DNA of 64,000 nt from Cladorhizidae sp. MBARI D1340-BT2 (Eukaryota; Porifera; Demospongiae; Poecilosclerida; Cladorhizidae): positions 41,406,187 to 41,470,186 of the forward strand of contig JAQNBH010000003.1 of the NCBI GenBank assembly GCA_028752905.1. The letters are read 5' to 3'. How positions within the stretch are numbered: position 1 is the stretch's first letter; every line of letters starts with the position of its first letter. The notes below the pieces were generated by a model. It was not told where the DNA came from, searched no databases, and saw only the letters and a program-made list of their open reading frames with translations. Made by a program: the position numbers and the translations under genes. This document shows, one piece after another, positions 11,701 through 21,954 of this stretch.

Positions 11701-12821
11701 ACTAGACCAATAGGCCCACCAATAATGAGTACTGAAGATATCAGGCACACACCCACTCTACCTTCACTGCCAAATAACCATGAAAATCTGAACATCGAAC
11801 TGTTTGATACTCAACATTTCTGGCTATATGTTAGTGAGGTTTAGATAGAGTTTTGTTGGCACAACTTTAAAATGCACCTCCTACAATCATATTATAACAT
11901 TATTCATAGAGGTGGGCATGGTTTATTTTTGGAAGATGCAGCCATTATAAGTGTCACTAGCTTACATGTATAAATGCCACTACTTACCAAGCCATTCAGT
12001 AAATCTCCTAGCCTTATCAAGCTCGGTTCCATTAACACTCACACTACAGAAGATCGAAATGTAGTGATAATGATTAAACGGGAAGTAAATGCTGAAATTC
12101 TTCCTGAAATCTACTGGGACAAGACGATTTCCAGCCCAATTCCACCATTTGTAATTGTGGTTGTTGGTTTGTGCTGTCTGCACCTCACAGAATACGGCCA
12201 CTGTTTGATTGAGTCTGTAAGGACTGTGGCTTGGCTGAGTGATAATTTTAACAGAAGATGTTGCAGCCTCCACTCCGAACATCAATTCACTGGTAACTGC
12301 AATGTAAATAACAACAGATATCTGACTCAAAATACATAAAAGTATATATGTCCATATCTAGCAAAGGCTCACCCAAACATATTGCAAGTATTATATGTCC
12401 ATATCTAGGAGAGACTCACCCAAACATATTGCAAGTATATATGCCTATAACTAGGAGAGATTCACCCAAACATATTGCAAGTATATATTTCCATTTCTAG
12501 AAGAGACTCAGCCAAACATATTGCAAGCATATATGCCTATATTTAGGAGAGATTCACCCAAACATATTGCAAGTATATATTTCCATTTCTAGAAGAGACT
12601 CACCCAAACATATTGCAAGTATATATTTCCATTTCTAGAGGAGACTCACCCAAACATATTGCAAGTATATATTTCCATTTCTAGAAGAGACTCACCCAAA
12701 CATATTGCAAGTATATATGTCCATATCTAGGAGAGGCTCACCCAAACATATTGCAAGTATATATTTCCATTTCTATAAAAGACTCACCCAAATACATTGC
12801 AAGGACATGCAGCACAAGCAT
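2637..12821 (-). CDS. Ig-domain transmembrane receptor, five exons, about 470 aa
   Basis: Predicted type I surface receptor. Coding exons in order: 12821-12788, 12296-11988, 7688-6957, 4754-4707, 2926-2637. Every junction is GT-AG and phase 1, and the total (1413 nt) is an exact multiple of three ending in TAA. Residues 1-22 form a signal peptide with core LVLHVLAMYLV. Residues 24-114 form an Ig domain with Cys48, Trp62/63 and Cys95. Residues 116-230 are Ig-like with Trp154 and D183-x-G-x-Y187 but lack the usual cysteine pair. Residues 231-358 are a degenerate second domain. Then come a Thr/Pro stalk (359-374), a helix (about 380-407, containing Glu401), the WWKMKK stop-transfer, and a tail with Tyr452 (YDDI) and Tyr463 (YENM) spaced like an ITAM. 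Eight N-glycosylation sequons lie in the ectodomain. The ligand is unknown; an immune or allorecognition role is inference. The splice joins are predicted, not transcript-supported. Confidence 0.85.
2927..4706 (-). other. Receptor intron 4
   Basis: A 1.78-kb intron (GTGAGG donor, CTCACAG acceptor). It holds a 56-bp unit present twice in tandem at 3036-3147 but once in the duplicate copy near 62320-62370, plus AT-rich sequence. No other gene is visible. Confidence 0.7.
3036..3147. repeat. 56-bp tandem duplication, copy-1 specific
   Basis: Two adjacent units each contain TGCATGCATAATGTAT and GGACTGGATT. The corresponding position in the second segmental copy has one unit, so this arose or was lost after the duplication. 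Confidence 0.85.
4707..4754 (-). CDS. Receptor exon 4: Thr/Pro stalk
   Basis: This 48-bp mini-exon is in phase 1 at both ends, with acceptor AG at 4755-4756 and GTGAGG donor at 4706-4701. It encodes a Pro/Thr-rich linker (TTTPPTTARTAPTD) typical of an O-glycosylated membrane-proximal stalk. The duplicate exon at 63928-63975 is identical across all 48 bases although the intron next to the donor has an 8-bp deletion. Confidence 0.8.
4755..6956 (-). other. Receptor intron 3
   Basis: A 2.2-kb intron. A half copy of the foldback MITE lies near 5035-5095 (it contains the TCGAAACAT motif). Two adjacent 57-bp units lie at 6052-6172. No coding exon with matching phase and domain content was found. 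Confidence 0.65.
6052..6172. repeat. 57-bp tandem duplication
   Basis: Two adjacent diverged units, each starting CACATCAAGCTGGGCACTAA and including CAAGTCATGCA, lie inside receptor intron 3. Confidence 0.8.
6957..7688 (-). CDS. Receptor exon 3: Ig-like domain plus membrane-proximal ectodomain
   Basis: The 732-bp exon (244 codons, phase 1 at both ends) lies between a TCATAG acceptor (7689-7690 complement) and a GTAAGT donor (6956-6951). The first part has SLAWYHNG and SDAGKYEV, matching Ig strands C and F, but no cysteine at the strand B or F positions. The second part has ITGYYRHASLVLYD, which recalls another strand F-G. Five sequons are present. The open frame upstream of the acceptor to 7767 is intronic read-through. 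Confidence 0.82.
8721..8775. repeat. Poly-C run followed by (CA)n
   Basis: An uninterrupted run of 29 C (8728-8756) is followed by a CA dinucleotide repeat to about 8775. The short open frames across it, with Pro/His or Gly runs, are artefacts. Confidence 0.95.
9194..9890. repeat. 23-bp minisatellite, about 30 copies
   Basis: The unit contains AGCCTATCAAAGAGG followed by AGACTAGG. Units abut without spacers; several carry a C-to-T change (AGTCTATC) or short deletions. Homogeneity is high in the 3' half (about 9660-9830). Confidence 0.95.
9891..10682 (-). other. Intron 2 segment between two minisatellites
   Basis: AT-rich sequence with no repeat structure. Short open frames occur on both strands but have no recognisable domain. 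Confidence 0.5.
10683..11730. repeat. 54-bp minisatellite, about 19-20 copies
   Basis: The unit contains AGTAGTGAGCCACTGCAAC, CTGACCCACTAATTACTAG and ACTAATAGGCCCACC. Most units are full length; several lack ACTAATAGG or carry 1-4 bp indels. Units are contiguous with no spacers. Confidence 0.95.
11988..12296 (-). CDS. Receptor exon 2: canonical Ig domain
   Basis: The 309-bp exon is bounded by a TTGCAG acceptor (12302-12297) preceded by pyrimidines and a GTAAGT donor (11987-11982); both ends are phase 1, the usual arrangement for a shuffled Ig exon. It contains FCEV, a YKWWNW core and IFCSV, giving Cys48 and Cys95 with 47 residues between them, and three sequons (NQT, NFS, NGT). Confidence 0.88.
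12342..12787. repeat. 46-bp minisatellite made of copies of the exon 1 splice donor
   Basis: Nine tandem units fill intron 1 from near exon 2 up to exon 1. On the minus strand each unit reads TTGCAATATGTTTGG followed by a GTGAGT-like hexamer, then TCTAGAAATGGAAATATATAC. The real exon 1 end (CTTGCAATGTATTTGG, then GTGAGT) and the adjoining intron form the tenth, most diverged unit. Most units keep GTGAGT, GTGAGC or GTGAAT; one (near 12506) has CTGAGT and would not splice. The array thus presents a series of decoy 5' splice sites inside the intron. Confidence 0.9.
12788..12821 (-). CDS. Receptor exon 1: start codon and signal-peptide core
   Basis: Eleven codons plus one base, ATG at 12821-12819, ending at a GTGAGT donor (12787-12782). 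It encodes MLVLHVLAMYL. Joined in phase 1 to exon 2 it gives a hydrophobic core followed by a small-residue cleavage context (VEA/A). The exon end is the apparent source of the 46-bp minisatellite filling intron 1. Confidence 0.8.
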
Positions 12822-12901
12822 GGTGGACAGGTTGAAAGAGAAACAACTACAAAAATTATAAGAACTCCAATTTGCTGTGCAGTTGCACTGACCAGCCGGC
12901 A

Positions 12902-12908
12902 TTATATA
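12902..12908 (-). promoter_or_regulatory. Possible TATA box of receptor gene
   Basis: TATATAAT on the minus strand lies about 85 bp upstream of the start codon. A TCAGT initiator-like sequence follows at about 12891-12887, closer than the usual spacing, so the start site is uncertain. This is weak evidence in AT-rich DNA. Confidence 0.3.
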
Positions 12909-13129
12909 CCTAAATTGATGTCGTGCTATTTACTGATTGTTAATTAAGCCAGGTACACACAATTACTGGGTTGTGGGGGTGGAGGGTGGGGCCAGACTAG
13001 TGAAGTGTTGAAGTATCAGCAATGGCCATTGCCTTGGCACTAGCTCACTTCATCTGATGATGAAGTCGGAATTAGCTTATACTTGTCAATAAGCTACATG
13101 CATATCTATCATGCCTAGCTCTCTATGTT

Positions 13130-13556
13130 TGTATAACATACATTTCTATATACAGTATATTGCTGTGTATATACATGTAGTATATATACAAATATAAATG
13201 TCTATATACATTGTCTATATACATGTAATATATATATATAGTTATACATGCATACATACATGTTTATACATATATATATAATATAGTTATACATGCATAC
13301 ATACATTTCTATATATATATGTAATATATATATATGTACATGCATTCATACATGTCCATATACATGTATTTATCTGTCTATACATGTAGTATAGTTATAC
13401 AGACATACATGTCTATATACATGCATAGAGATGTCTATTTACATATACATGTAGTAATAGCTATACATACAATATACATGTATATAAGCCATATATATAT
13501 TACATGTATATAGCCATATATATACACACAGGTACTGATATATGGAGAATATATAT
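13130..13556. repeat. TATA/ACATG-rich low-complexity tract
   Basis: Irregular alternation of TATATA, TACATGTA and CATGCATACATA motifs over about 430 bp, upstream of the receptor gene. No unit is regular enough to define a period. Confidence 0.85.
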
Positions 13557-14971
13557 ACCTCTATTGTTCAACAACTTCATTTTTAGTCAAGGAAGAGTGT
13601 GTGGCTCGTACACCAAGATTAGGACAAGTTGTTGTTTTTAATCCACCCTCTCCCCATTTTCTGAAGTGGAGCTCTTACTCTCCCTCTACTGGGAAGCTTC
13701 CTAGAGCAAATAAATAATGTGAGACTGGATGGGTCCATTGGCACTCTGCATGCAAAGTAAATTAGTTCCCTAAATCCTGCTTGTAGGTAGTTGTGTGTTT
13801 TTCCTTAAAACTCATTTTAGTACGATTTAGCAAGATTTAAACAGTGTCCATTGCGAAGTTCCAGGCATGTCAAGTGGCCTGGATAAGTGAAGTTCCACTT
13901 CACTCAGCATATTTACCGATATAATTATATCTCAGTTGTTAATCAGAATATTCTACGGCATAATTACACACATTTATGGATATTGAGTGAGGTCCCAATA
14001 AGTGAAATATCTGGAACCAGTTAGCTAGAGACTACTAATGGCAGGTGGAACTTTTAGCTAGAAATTAAAAAATTAGATAATGCCAGATGTGAACTGTTAT
14101 CTAGAGACTAGAGGACCAGATGAGGGCAGATGTGAACTGTTATCTAGAGACTAGAGGACCAGATAATGCCAGATGGGAACTGTTAGCTAGAGACTAGAGG
14201 ACCAGATGAGGGCAGATGGGAACTGTTGCTAGAGACTAGAGGACCAGGTGATTGTGAATGATAACTGGTGGGGTCAGAAATATCTCAGGTAATTATTTAC
14301 AGAGCTGTATTGTACACACCTGGCCAGGAAGCAGTAACCTAGCAGACCCCATACACTAGATCTTGTGCCTTACCATTGTCTCAAATATATCTGAGAAATT
14401 CTATCTTCTCCTTAACCTCAACTTGTTAAATTATGTAAAATGATTATAATTACAATGACCTCAATAATCAATTGGAAATTTGTAAATTCAAAGTTGGTTG
14501 TTGTGGTCGTTGAAATTTGGTTATGTCAATTGAGAGTTCATCAAGAGAAAATTAGTGTAGTGTTGAAGACTATTTTTTTCCCGTTACCTTTAGAACACCA
14601 CAAAGAACAAAAAGTTAACAAAACAGTTTTCATTATACTGCTATTCTAGAATGTAATAGTTTCAAAGACTATTTATAAAATGTAAGTAGACTATTTAGAG
14701 ACTATTTATAGAATGTAAGTAGCCATGACTTTGCTCTATAATTATTACATCTTGCCCAGTTCCCTCTTGGACACACATACATGTACAAACTTTATTATTA
14801 TGGGAGAAATGTGCAACACAAGTGATCACAACAAACAAACAAACAATGAGGACAACAAGATATCGCTAGCACCAGCAGAGAGCATGTAGAGTTACAGCCA
14901 CATGCACTGCTGATACCACACCCCTTTAGTGTACCACACTTGATACCACTGCAGTGCCCATCACCTTTTGC
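13557..14971. other. Intergenic, with a 43-bp tandem repeat
   Basis: No gene recognised. About four 43-bp units (AGATAATGCCAGATG, GAACTGTTATCTAG, AGACTAGAGGACC) lie at 14075-14247, preceded by a more diverged half unit. The rest is AT-rich without domains. Confidence 0.6.
14075..14247. repeat. 43-bp minisatellite, four copies
   Basis: Units alternate between AGATAATGCC and AGATGAGGGC openings, which suggests an 86-bp higher-order period. Confidence 0.85.
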
Positions 14972-15420
14972 TGTAGCTAGATGATAATGGCAGAGATGAA
15001 GTTAAGCACAGCTTGGAGAGTGGCTGTCACAATACCATATCTTGCTGGGGATAGTTGATGATGGCAGAAGATCAAGTAAGGCACAGCCCGGAGAGTGCCT
15101 GACATAAAATCACCTATACTAGGTAGGACTAGTTGATGATGACAGAGGATCAAGTGAGGCACAGCCTCGAGAATAGCCTTCACAACATCAATGTTGCTGG
15201 GGCTAGTTGATGATGGCAGAGTATCAAGTGACGCACAGCCTGGAGAGTGGCCCTCACAACACCACATGTTGCTGAGGCTAATTGACGATGTCAGAAGGTC
15301 AAGTGAGGCACAGCCTGGAAAGTGGCCCTCAAAACACACATGTTACTGGGGCTAGTTGATGATGGCAGAGGATTAAGTGAGGCATAGCCTGGAGATTGTC
15401 CCACACAACACCACATGTTT
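14972..15420. repeat. About 77-bp minisatellite, six copies
   Basis: The unit contains GATGATGGCAGAGGATCAAG, TGAGGCACAGCCTGGAGAG, CTCACAACACCACATGTTGC and TGGGGCTAGTT. The 120-residue minus-strand frame across it is merely the translated repeat, with no known domain. Confidence 0.88.
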
Positions 15421-17524
15421 CTAGCTATAAACTATTGTCTTCGCATATTTGTATCATCTGAAAAATTGGTGCTAACAAGGAGGGATTTCAGTTAACATTT
15501 GCTGTACTGCTGCTGGGGCTGAGTGCTTCACATCACTAACCTGCCTCCTCAGAAACTTGGTAGCTGACCATGGAGTTGTATTCTGTGAGCTTTCTTTGTG
15601 GAAGCAAGCCTTGACCAGCAGCAGCTGATATGGCTACAGCATATCTGAGTAGCTAGTGCCTGTCCTGACCTCAATAACACAGTATTGAAGGAGGAAGCTT
15701 ATATTGATTGGGTGTCACAATCCTTGAACTACCTAGTAAATAGTATAAAATGAACAGAAAAAATAATATTTATGAGATTCATGATAATGTATGACAGTAC
15801 GGGCTCATGAGTCAAAAGTACAAAAGTAATTTCTTCTTCTTCCATTAACATTAACAAATCCTTTATCAATCTAAATAAATCTATTTTCTTTGTTAAATAT
15901 GCAGCAGCATAATATTATTTAGCTGAGATTGATTCATGGTCGACCGCAGGTGGTTCTTTAATCTACATAAAGTAGAAAAAGGTTTTCAGCTCTGTAGTTA
16001 CAGGTTCAGTGAGGAGGATATGAAGTGCTTTATAAACTTCACTCTACTCTTTTACCAGCTCAAATGTCCTTCATAACTACACATAAAGTACTGATACGAG
16101 TAACTTCTTTGATCTTATGTTGGAATGTTTTTGTTTTCACCATCTCTGGAAGCATTTGTAGATGAATTAGCTGATCCATGTTTATATCATGCCACAAATC
16201 TTTATTTCAGCTGGATATCTGAAATATCACAAAACTGCCTGAGCCTGTAGCCAGGTGTGTATGGTGGTTCTAGGAAATATATCATCCATACATATACCCT
16301 CTGGACAAAAAAACCCGGACAATTACCACCTGGACAAATACCCCCTGTGCCAAAAACCTCCTTGACATTTACCCTGACTGTAAATAATCACATGCAGGAT
16401 TTTAGGATGAAATATGGGATTTCATTACCCCGCCCCTAGCCTTAGCCCTAGCCCTAAATCTTATACATTTTATTTCCCATTTCCCAAATATTTATTTTCT
16501 TGATGGAGGATATATGTTCTAGTGGGTAGTGGGTAATTGGCATGGGGAGTATTGTCCAGGTGGTAATTGTCCAGGGGGGGGGGGGGTTCTGTGAGGTATA
16601 TGTCCGGGGGGTATATTATGTCCTTATAGGAGCTAAGGTGGTAAAGTAAAAATGATGCTTTTTGATTTATACTCACGGTTAGTCAGTTCCCCAAATACAG
16701 ATCTAACAAGCTAGCAGGTTATACTATTTTACTAGATGGGATTGGGGAATTTACAAGATCTGTTAAGAAGCACTTAACTCTGTTTCTTTTCTGTGTGCTA
16801 AATGCATTCCTTTCAGGAAAAAACTGGTGAATATGAATCTAAATCCATGCTGTAAACTCTAGTAGACCTGCTGGGGAGTTGGGAAGTTAGATGCAGCAAT
16901 GTTTAGGTAGACTTTACTAGAGCATCTGTGGAGCTGGGAAGTTAGATGTAGTAATGTTTGGGTATACTTGATTTGGTTTCCTTTCTGAGTGCTAGAAATT
17001 TTAACTACTCATGTAACAAACTTGCTGCTATGCATACAAGCAGAGATGAATTACCGACAACATGCATGGCTCCCCATATTTTTTTTGAGAACCAAGACAT
17101 TCCAAACTTTAACTATTTAATATAAACCCAATTCCTATGTCCAGTTCCATTGTTACAATATACACAGGTTTTAACTAGGTATGGATCGCTCTATAACAAT
17201 CTAATTTTGGTAGTAGTTTAGTTATATGGATGTAATTTATTACAATTCATAGAGTTTCTTTACTGGAATAAAAGTAGCACAACCGACAGTCATTTTGAGC
17301 AGAGGACTCTGTGGTGAAGAATCATGTCAGTTATTCTGAGCCATAACCAAATCAACTAGCTAGGAATTTGTAATATGTCAATTATAAATTGTTACATGAA
17401 AACTGATATATTTTAGCTGTGATATTCAGCAAAAGTGAGAGTAACAACAATCCATTGATACCTGCTCTACTGCAGCATAGTGTTTATGTAAGCTTGTAGT
17501 GCACCCTCTAGTTATTACTGCTAG
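15421..17524. other. Intergenic, containing an inverted-repeat element
   Basis: Apart from the element at 16292-16625 no gene or known repeat was identified. Two similar 60-bp stretches with GGGGAGTTGGGAAGTTAGATG and its variant occur near 16870-16950. Confidence 0.5.
16292..16625. mobile_element. Inverted-repeat (MITE-like) element
   Basis: GGACAATTACCACCTGGAC at about 16317 recurs in reverse complement at about 16552-16572, with flanking CCCCC/GGGGG stretches and outer GGACATA/GTCC motifs also inverted. The centre has an irregular CCCTAG-rich patch. No open frame and no clear target duplication. Confidence 0.5.
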
Positions 17525-19523
17525 TTAAGATAACTTCCAGGCCCATTTCCCAGACAATAAGTTATGCCTTATGGTATTATCGATATCAAGATAATCTACA
17601 CATTCCTCATGGATCCATCTGCTACAGCCACAGCACAGCCATTCTCTTCCAGTGTCTATGACTAATGTCATCATCATAACAACCAAAGCAGACACAACAC
17701 AGGTCAGTATGAATGGTCTCATCTATCCCATCTCGGGGTTCTTTTGCTTTGGTGGAATGCTGTGACTAGCCTCAGTGGAAACCGCTGATGCTCCTTCCAC
17801 TGAGTTCTGCTTATCTGCATACTTGGCTTCCTTCTCAGAAGCCTTACGAGCCTTTTTTGACTGCTTTGCGAGTCTTTTCCTGAGCCCTCCCATCTCCTGT
17901 AGCCTGAGATTCATCTCCACCACTATCAACATCTCTGTCTTCCAGGACACTACCACCATTTCTCCCAACTGAATCATGTTAATAGCAGTGTGTGTGTGTA
18001 TGTGAATGTGTATATGTGCGTGTGTGTGTCATCTGAATAAAAAATGTTAATAGCAGTGAGTGTATGTGTGCAAGCGCATGTCTGTGTCTGTGTCAGTCTA
18101 AAGTAGCATTATTACATTTTTAATTACACTACATTGAACAAGCCTTATGACTCAGTCACACAATCAAAGTCTCTTAATATTTAATGCTGATGTGCATGAT
18201 TGGCATGTTAGTGTGTGTGTGTGAGGCAGATTGAAGAACAGAGAACTTACTAAGGTCTCCTCCACTGCAAGTATAATCACTGCCTGCAGATCTGTTGTCG
18301 TAGATTGGCACTGCATATTGATTAAATGGAAATATTCCATCAATCTTAAATCCACCGTAGATGTTCGCAGGGGTGGTAGCACGTAGCCAAGCATTCCAAA
18401 ATACGCTGCAGAAGTTAAGCTTAGAGATGACTTTGCCAGGATTATTTCGATAAAATTTGTTACTTGACTCCCGCCAATGTTGTTCAATGGTCCAAAAAGA
18501 CTGCAGTCTAGAGGTTGACATACATGGGTGGTGTGAGGAGGGAAACAAAATATGATCACTTCGTTATCTCTTGGAAATTGAAAGCTGCTCCACTGAAAGT
18601 GAGAGCTGTAGCCATCCAGTAGTAAAAGAAGTGGGCGTTGTGATAACCGCATTCACTAGGAAGTGCTCCTTCAGCCAAAAATAAAAGAGTTCTTGATCAA
18701 CCCAACCTTTATCACTGACTCCATAATGGGAGCCACATATCTTATCCTTGATCCAAAGTATATTCAACTGTTTGGCAGTCAAGATAATGAAAGGAGGGAA
18801 GGAATTGGTCTGTAGCTCTTCCACAACCTATAACAGTAATTTATGCTTTTTTACAATACCAGACCTTATTCTGCCCTTTTGCAGCAGTGACTCTAAGGGG
18901 ATGAAGTTCTTATGGGACTCCAGTCTCAAACATAATTATTGTATATCATTTCTGGATGGTCCTCAATCCAAATTCATGCTTCTCAAGAGTTCAAAGTAGG
19001 AATTAATATTTTCAGCACTGACAGCATCCATTATACTCCAGCAGTAACACTACCAGTGCGAAGCCGAAAAAAGGAATTTCTCTTCAGAAACTTCTGCCAC
19101 CACCCATTGGTGATAATGGAGCTGTTAAGTGTCCCCTTCTGCTTAATTAACATACATTTCTACTAAACATTTAACATCCCGCCGAGTCTTGCCAAACCCT
19201 ATCTTGGCAGGATCAACTAGGTGTCTAGATAGTTCAGCTTCTTCATCATTGCTCAAGTAAGGCTTAGGCCCAGGTTTGGAACCATGCACTACTCGCCCGC
19301 TCAAGTGGTCCTGCAAAGTTGAATGAGGCACTCCATGTAGATCTGCAATTTTGTTACCCGAAAGGTCTTGAGTTCTTACACTATTTATATCAGCTGACAT
19401 TTGCTCTTGAGTCCATTGGATTCTCAAATAACTGCGCTTCATCTGGATGGCCATGGTAGTAGAGCCCACAGGAGCATGTTTGAATCCCTTTTTCTTTGGC
19501 ACCTTCCTAAAATGAATGTACAT
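17525..19523 (-). pseudogene. Broken pogo/Tigger-type DDE transposase
   Basis: Reading 19523 to 17525 gives, in order, a psq-type helix-turn-helix N-terminus (MAIQMKRSYLRIQWTQEQM, then GVPHSTLQDHLSGRV), the pogo DDE core (GVSDKGWVDQELF; LLLLLDGYSSHF; FPPHTTHVCQPLDCSLFGP), a C-terminal part (ANIYGGFKIDGIFPFN) and a lysine-rich stretch leading to a C-x2-C/W-x-H-x2-C finger (LCCGCSRWIHEEC, near 17600). The frame shifts near 18640 and again near 18500. The 18830-19140 region has several stops, and the expected first catalytic Asp before ETG is lost. This was once a cut-and-paste transposase; it cannot be active. Terminal repeats were not located. Confidence 0.78.
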
Positions 19524-19859
19524 TCCAAGTCAATACTTATTGGGGTACTTATCCATGGTTTGATTCCACAATACCACTCATTATCAACTACACTCACTTG
19601 TTATTACTCGCTAGTTCAATGGGAATACGGACATTCCCGTAAAATGTATAAGATTTTGCCGTAAACTATTTACAATAATAGATGCCCAAAACGCTGATAA
19701 TGGGTGTCGGTCGATAAAGTATGACCTACGCTACATGTGTGTTGGGTATGAGGTGGTGTATAAGTACATGTTTGTTAATGTTGAGTACAGTTAGGTGTGT
19801 CTGTTTAATGTGGCATGGCTATAAGTGTTTGTGTCTGTGATGTATGTATGCTTATGTGT
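19524..19859. other. Spacer, GT-rich, no gene seen
   Basis: Sequence between the pogo remnant and the first composite block. GTGT/ATGTATG-rich towards its end. Nothing recognisable. Confidence 0.5.
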
Positions 19860-21439
19860 GATACTACATGTGCAGTATTTATGTCTGTGATGTATGTATG
19901 TGTGTCTGTGATGTACGTATGCTTATGTGTGATAACATGACTCAGTGTGATAGTATGTGTGTCTGTGATGTATGTATGCCACATGACTCATTGTGGTATG
20001 GATGTCTTCATGTGTCTACCATGGAATGCATGCTAGGATATTGTTTCGTTATACATAGCATATAACTTAAACAAGAGCCACTGCAGAGGAATTCTAGTCC
20101 ATCAGAAAATCCATTGGAGGATAGGGAAACTCATGTGGCAACATTATTATTACAAACTTGTCCAAGTTAATTATGGTTGTGGTATAATGTGTTTCACATA
20201 TTACATATTACACATGAGGAAGTTAGAAAGTGAGCGAGTAATTTTCAGATAGTATCCGCCATTTTTTCAGTACTGAGTGTTGTAACATTACTCAGTGCCA
20301 TAGGGTAGTAGGTCACATGTAACAAAAACAGGGTGTGGTAAACAATGAAAAGGAAGTGATTACCATTGCTTTGTTTCAGAGAAGATGAAAAGGACATGAG
20401 GTTTGTGTGCACCTGTTTCAAACCATCTGCCGTAAGCTTAGTCCTGTATGTAATGTGTGGATATAACTGTTGGTTGCTTTATTCATATGACGGCTCACAT
20501 GGAATGAAATTTTTGGTTGATATACTCTAGAACTAGTAGAGGTGAAAGATCCCTCATGTTGGACAGAATTTCAGCCATTGCTAAAAAAAATATGTTCGAG
20601 CATTCCTTAAACCTTTTGCTAAATTAGTACCTCCCCTAAAATAATCTTGAACTGTTGATCTATCAATTATTCCTTTTCTTCCAAACCCATAACTTCACAG
20701 TAGACCCTAACATAACCAGCCCTCACTTTTGCTTACCACTATGTAATTGTGTAGACCCTAACATTACCAGGCCCACAATTATCCAGCACTCCGGCTTACC
20801 ACTATGTAATAGCTCATTTCTCCGGCACTCTGTTCATTTCCTATGAGCTACCACAGTGTCATTAATTCAAGCCCACTACTGGAGAATCTGTACATTGTAC
20901 TATATATAAGTATTTTTCAGCTGCCAGCTAATACCCATGTCATTAGCACTGAAGCAACACTTCAGCTGTCATAAATACACACATATAGCTGCAGGTCTTA
21001 TGTTCCTTTTTAAGACATAGCCTAACCTGTTTGCTAGCTATTGTTTGAGACTGCAAACATCAAAGCGCTTACACTATACTAATTTCTGCCTTGTTTATTT
21101 GTTTATATAGCACCTATTGCAGAAATTTCACATAATCCAAACAGAGTTGGGTCCCATAGGTTTGGATATGCAAAACTCTACAGAACTGTAGAACAAATAG
21201 CTCAACCAGTTCAGTTGTTTGTTTGAGGAGTTCTTGTCCCTGGGTGACAGTTTTCCAAATCTGGCTGGGTGTAGCTAATCTGATTGGTGGAGTCCTCCTG
21301 TAGAATTCTTACAGAGTAAAAAATGTTTAGTTTATTAAAAAAACTAGAATAAACCCATGGAAGTGCATCTGCTGAGTTGCCAGTTGAGATGCGTGTGCTA
21401 TGTGCAATTGGTACAACTTAGGTACCCATCGTATTTCAA

Positions 21440-21655
21440 TCAGATATGCCTGACCACGGCACAGGCTATATAATAGGCAATTAAATATGAATTAAAGTGA
21501 GGTAGTGTGTTACAATCAGTCTTGGGAACATGAACTAGCTCATCTGGTATCTCGTGAATTTTGAAGTTGCTATACAGCCATCTGAAAGTTATGCACAGCT
21601 GTTCTTTGTTGCTGACATCTGCAGCTTCATCAGCAATCAGAGCATGCACTCCCAC
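21440..21655 (-). pseudogene. hAT transposase fragment (inverted)
   Basis: The minus-strand frame has IADEAADVSNKEQLCITFRW followed by KIHEIPDELVHVPKTD. This matches the start of the catalytic region of ZMYM1-like hAT transposases, in which a conserved Asp sits in the DEATDVSN motif. The rest of the hAT core lies just downstream on the plus strand, so this segment is inverted relative to it or belongs to another copy. Confidence 0.7.
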
Positions 21656-21954
21656 TTCATTATTTTCAACACATGAATCCCCATTAAGGACACTTCCTTA
21701 ATTATCTCATGAGAAAAGTACTTCCCATCATTAATTAATGCTATAATTCAGCAAGATCTTAGGAACGTAGTAGAAGCAGCTGCATCTAATTGCCCTTCAC
21801 CTCATCATGACCTAAAAGGCTTGCCTGTGCCTTAGAAGATGTCATGGAGATGATAGAACCACCAAAAACCTAATTTCTTACACCGACTCTTAAGCGAGTA
21901 CTCACAGAAGGCAATTGAAATTTTTAAACAGCTTCAATGTGAGCATTACTAAAA

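Larger units (their letters stand above)
7689..11987 (-). other. Receptor intron 2, minisatellite-rich
   Basis: A 4.3-kb intron between the two ectodomain exons. It contains GT-rich sequence (about 7875-8070), a poly-C/(CA)n tract (8721-8775), a 23-bp array (9194-9890) and a 54-bp array (10683-11730), so about 40 per cent is tandem repeat. The remaining sequence has no convincing exon. Confidence 0.7.

Noticed and set aside
9194..11730. Possible CRISPR-like arrays (23-bp and 54-bp direct repeats)
   Set aside because: Units abut with no unique spacers, show minisatellite-type indels, and sit in an intron of an animal-type gene.
14977..15339. 120-residue frame with internal repeats as a secreted repeat protein
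   Set aside because: It is a translated 77-bp minisatellite (unit length not a multiple of three), with no signal peptide and degenerate neighbours.
16425..16456. Interstitial telomere repeat (CCCTAG-like run)
   Set aside because: Only three irregular units, not a clean telomere hexamer array.
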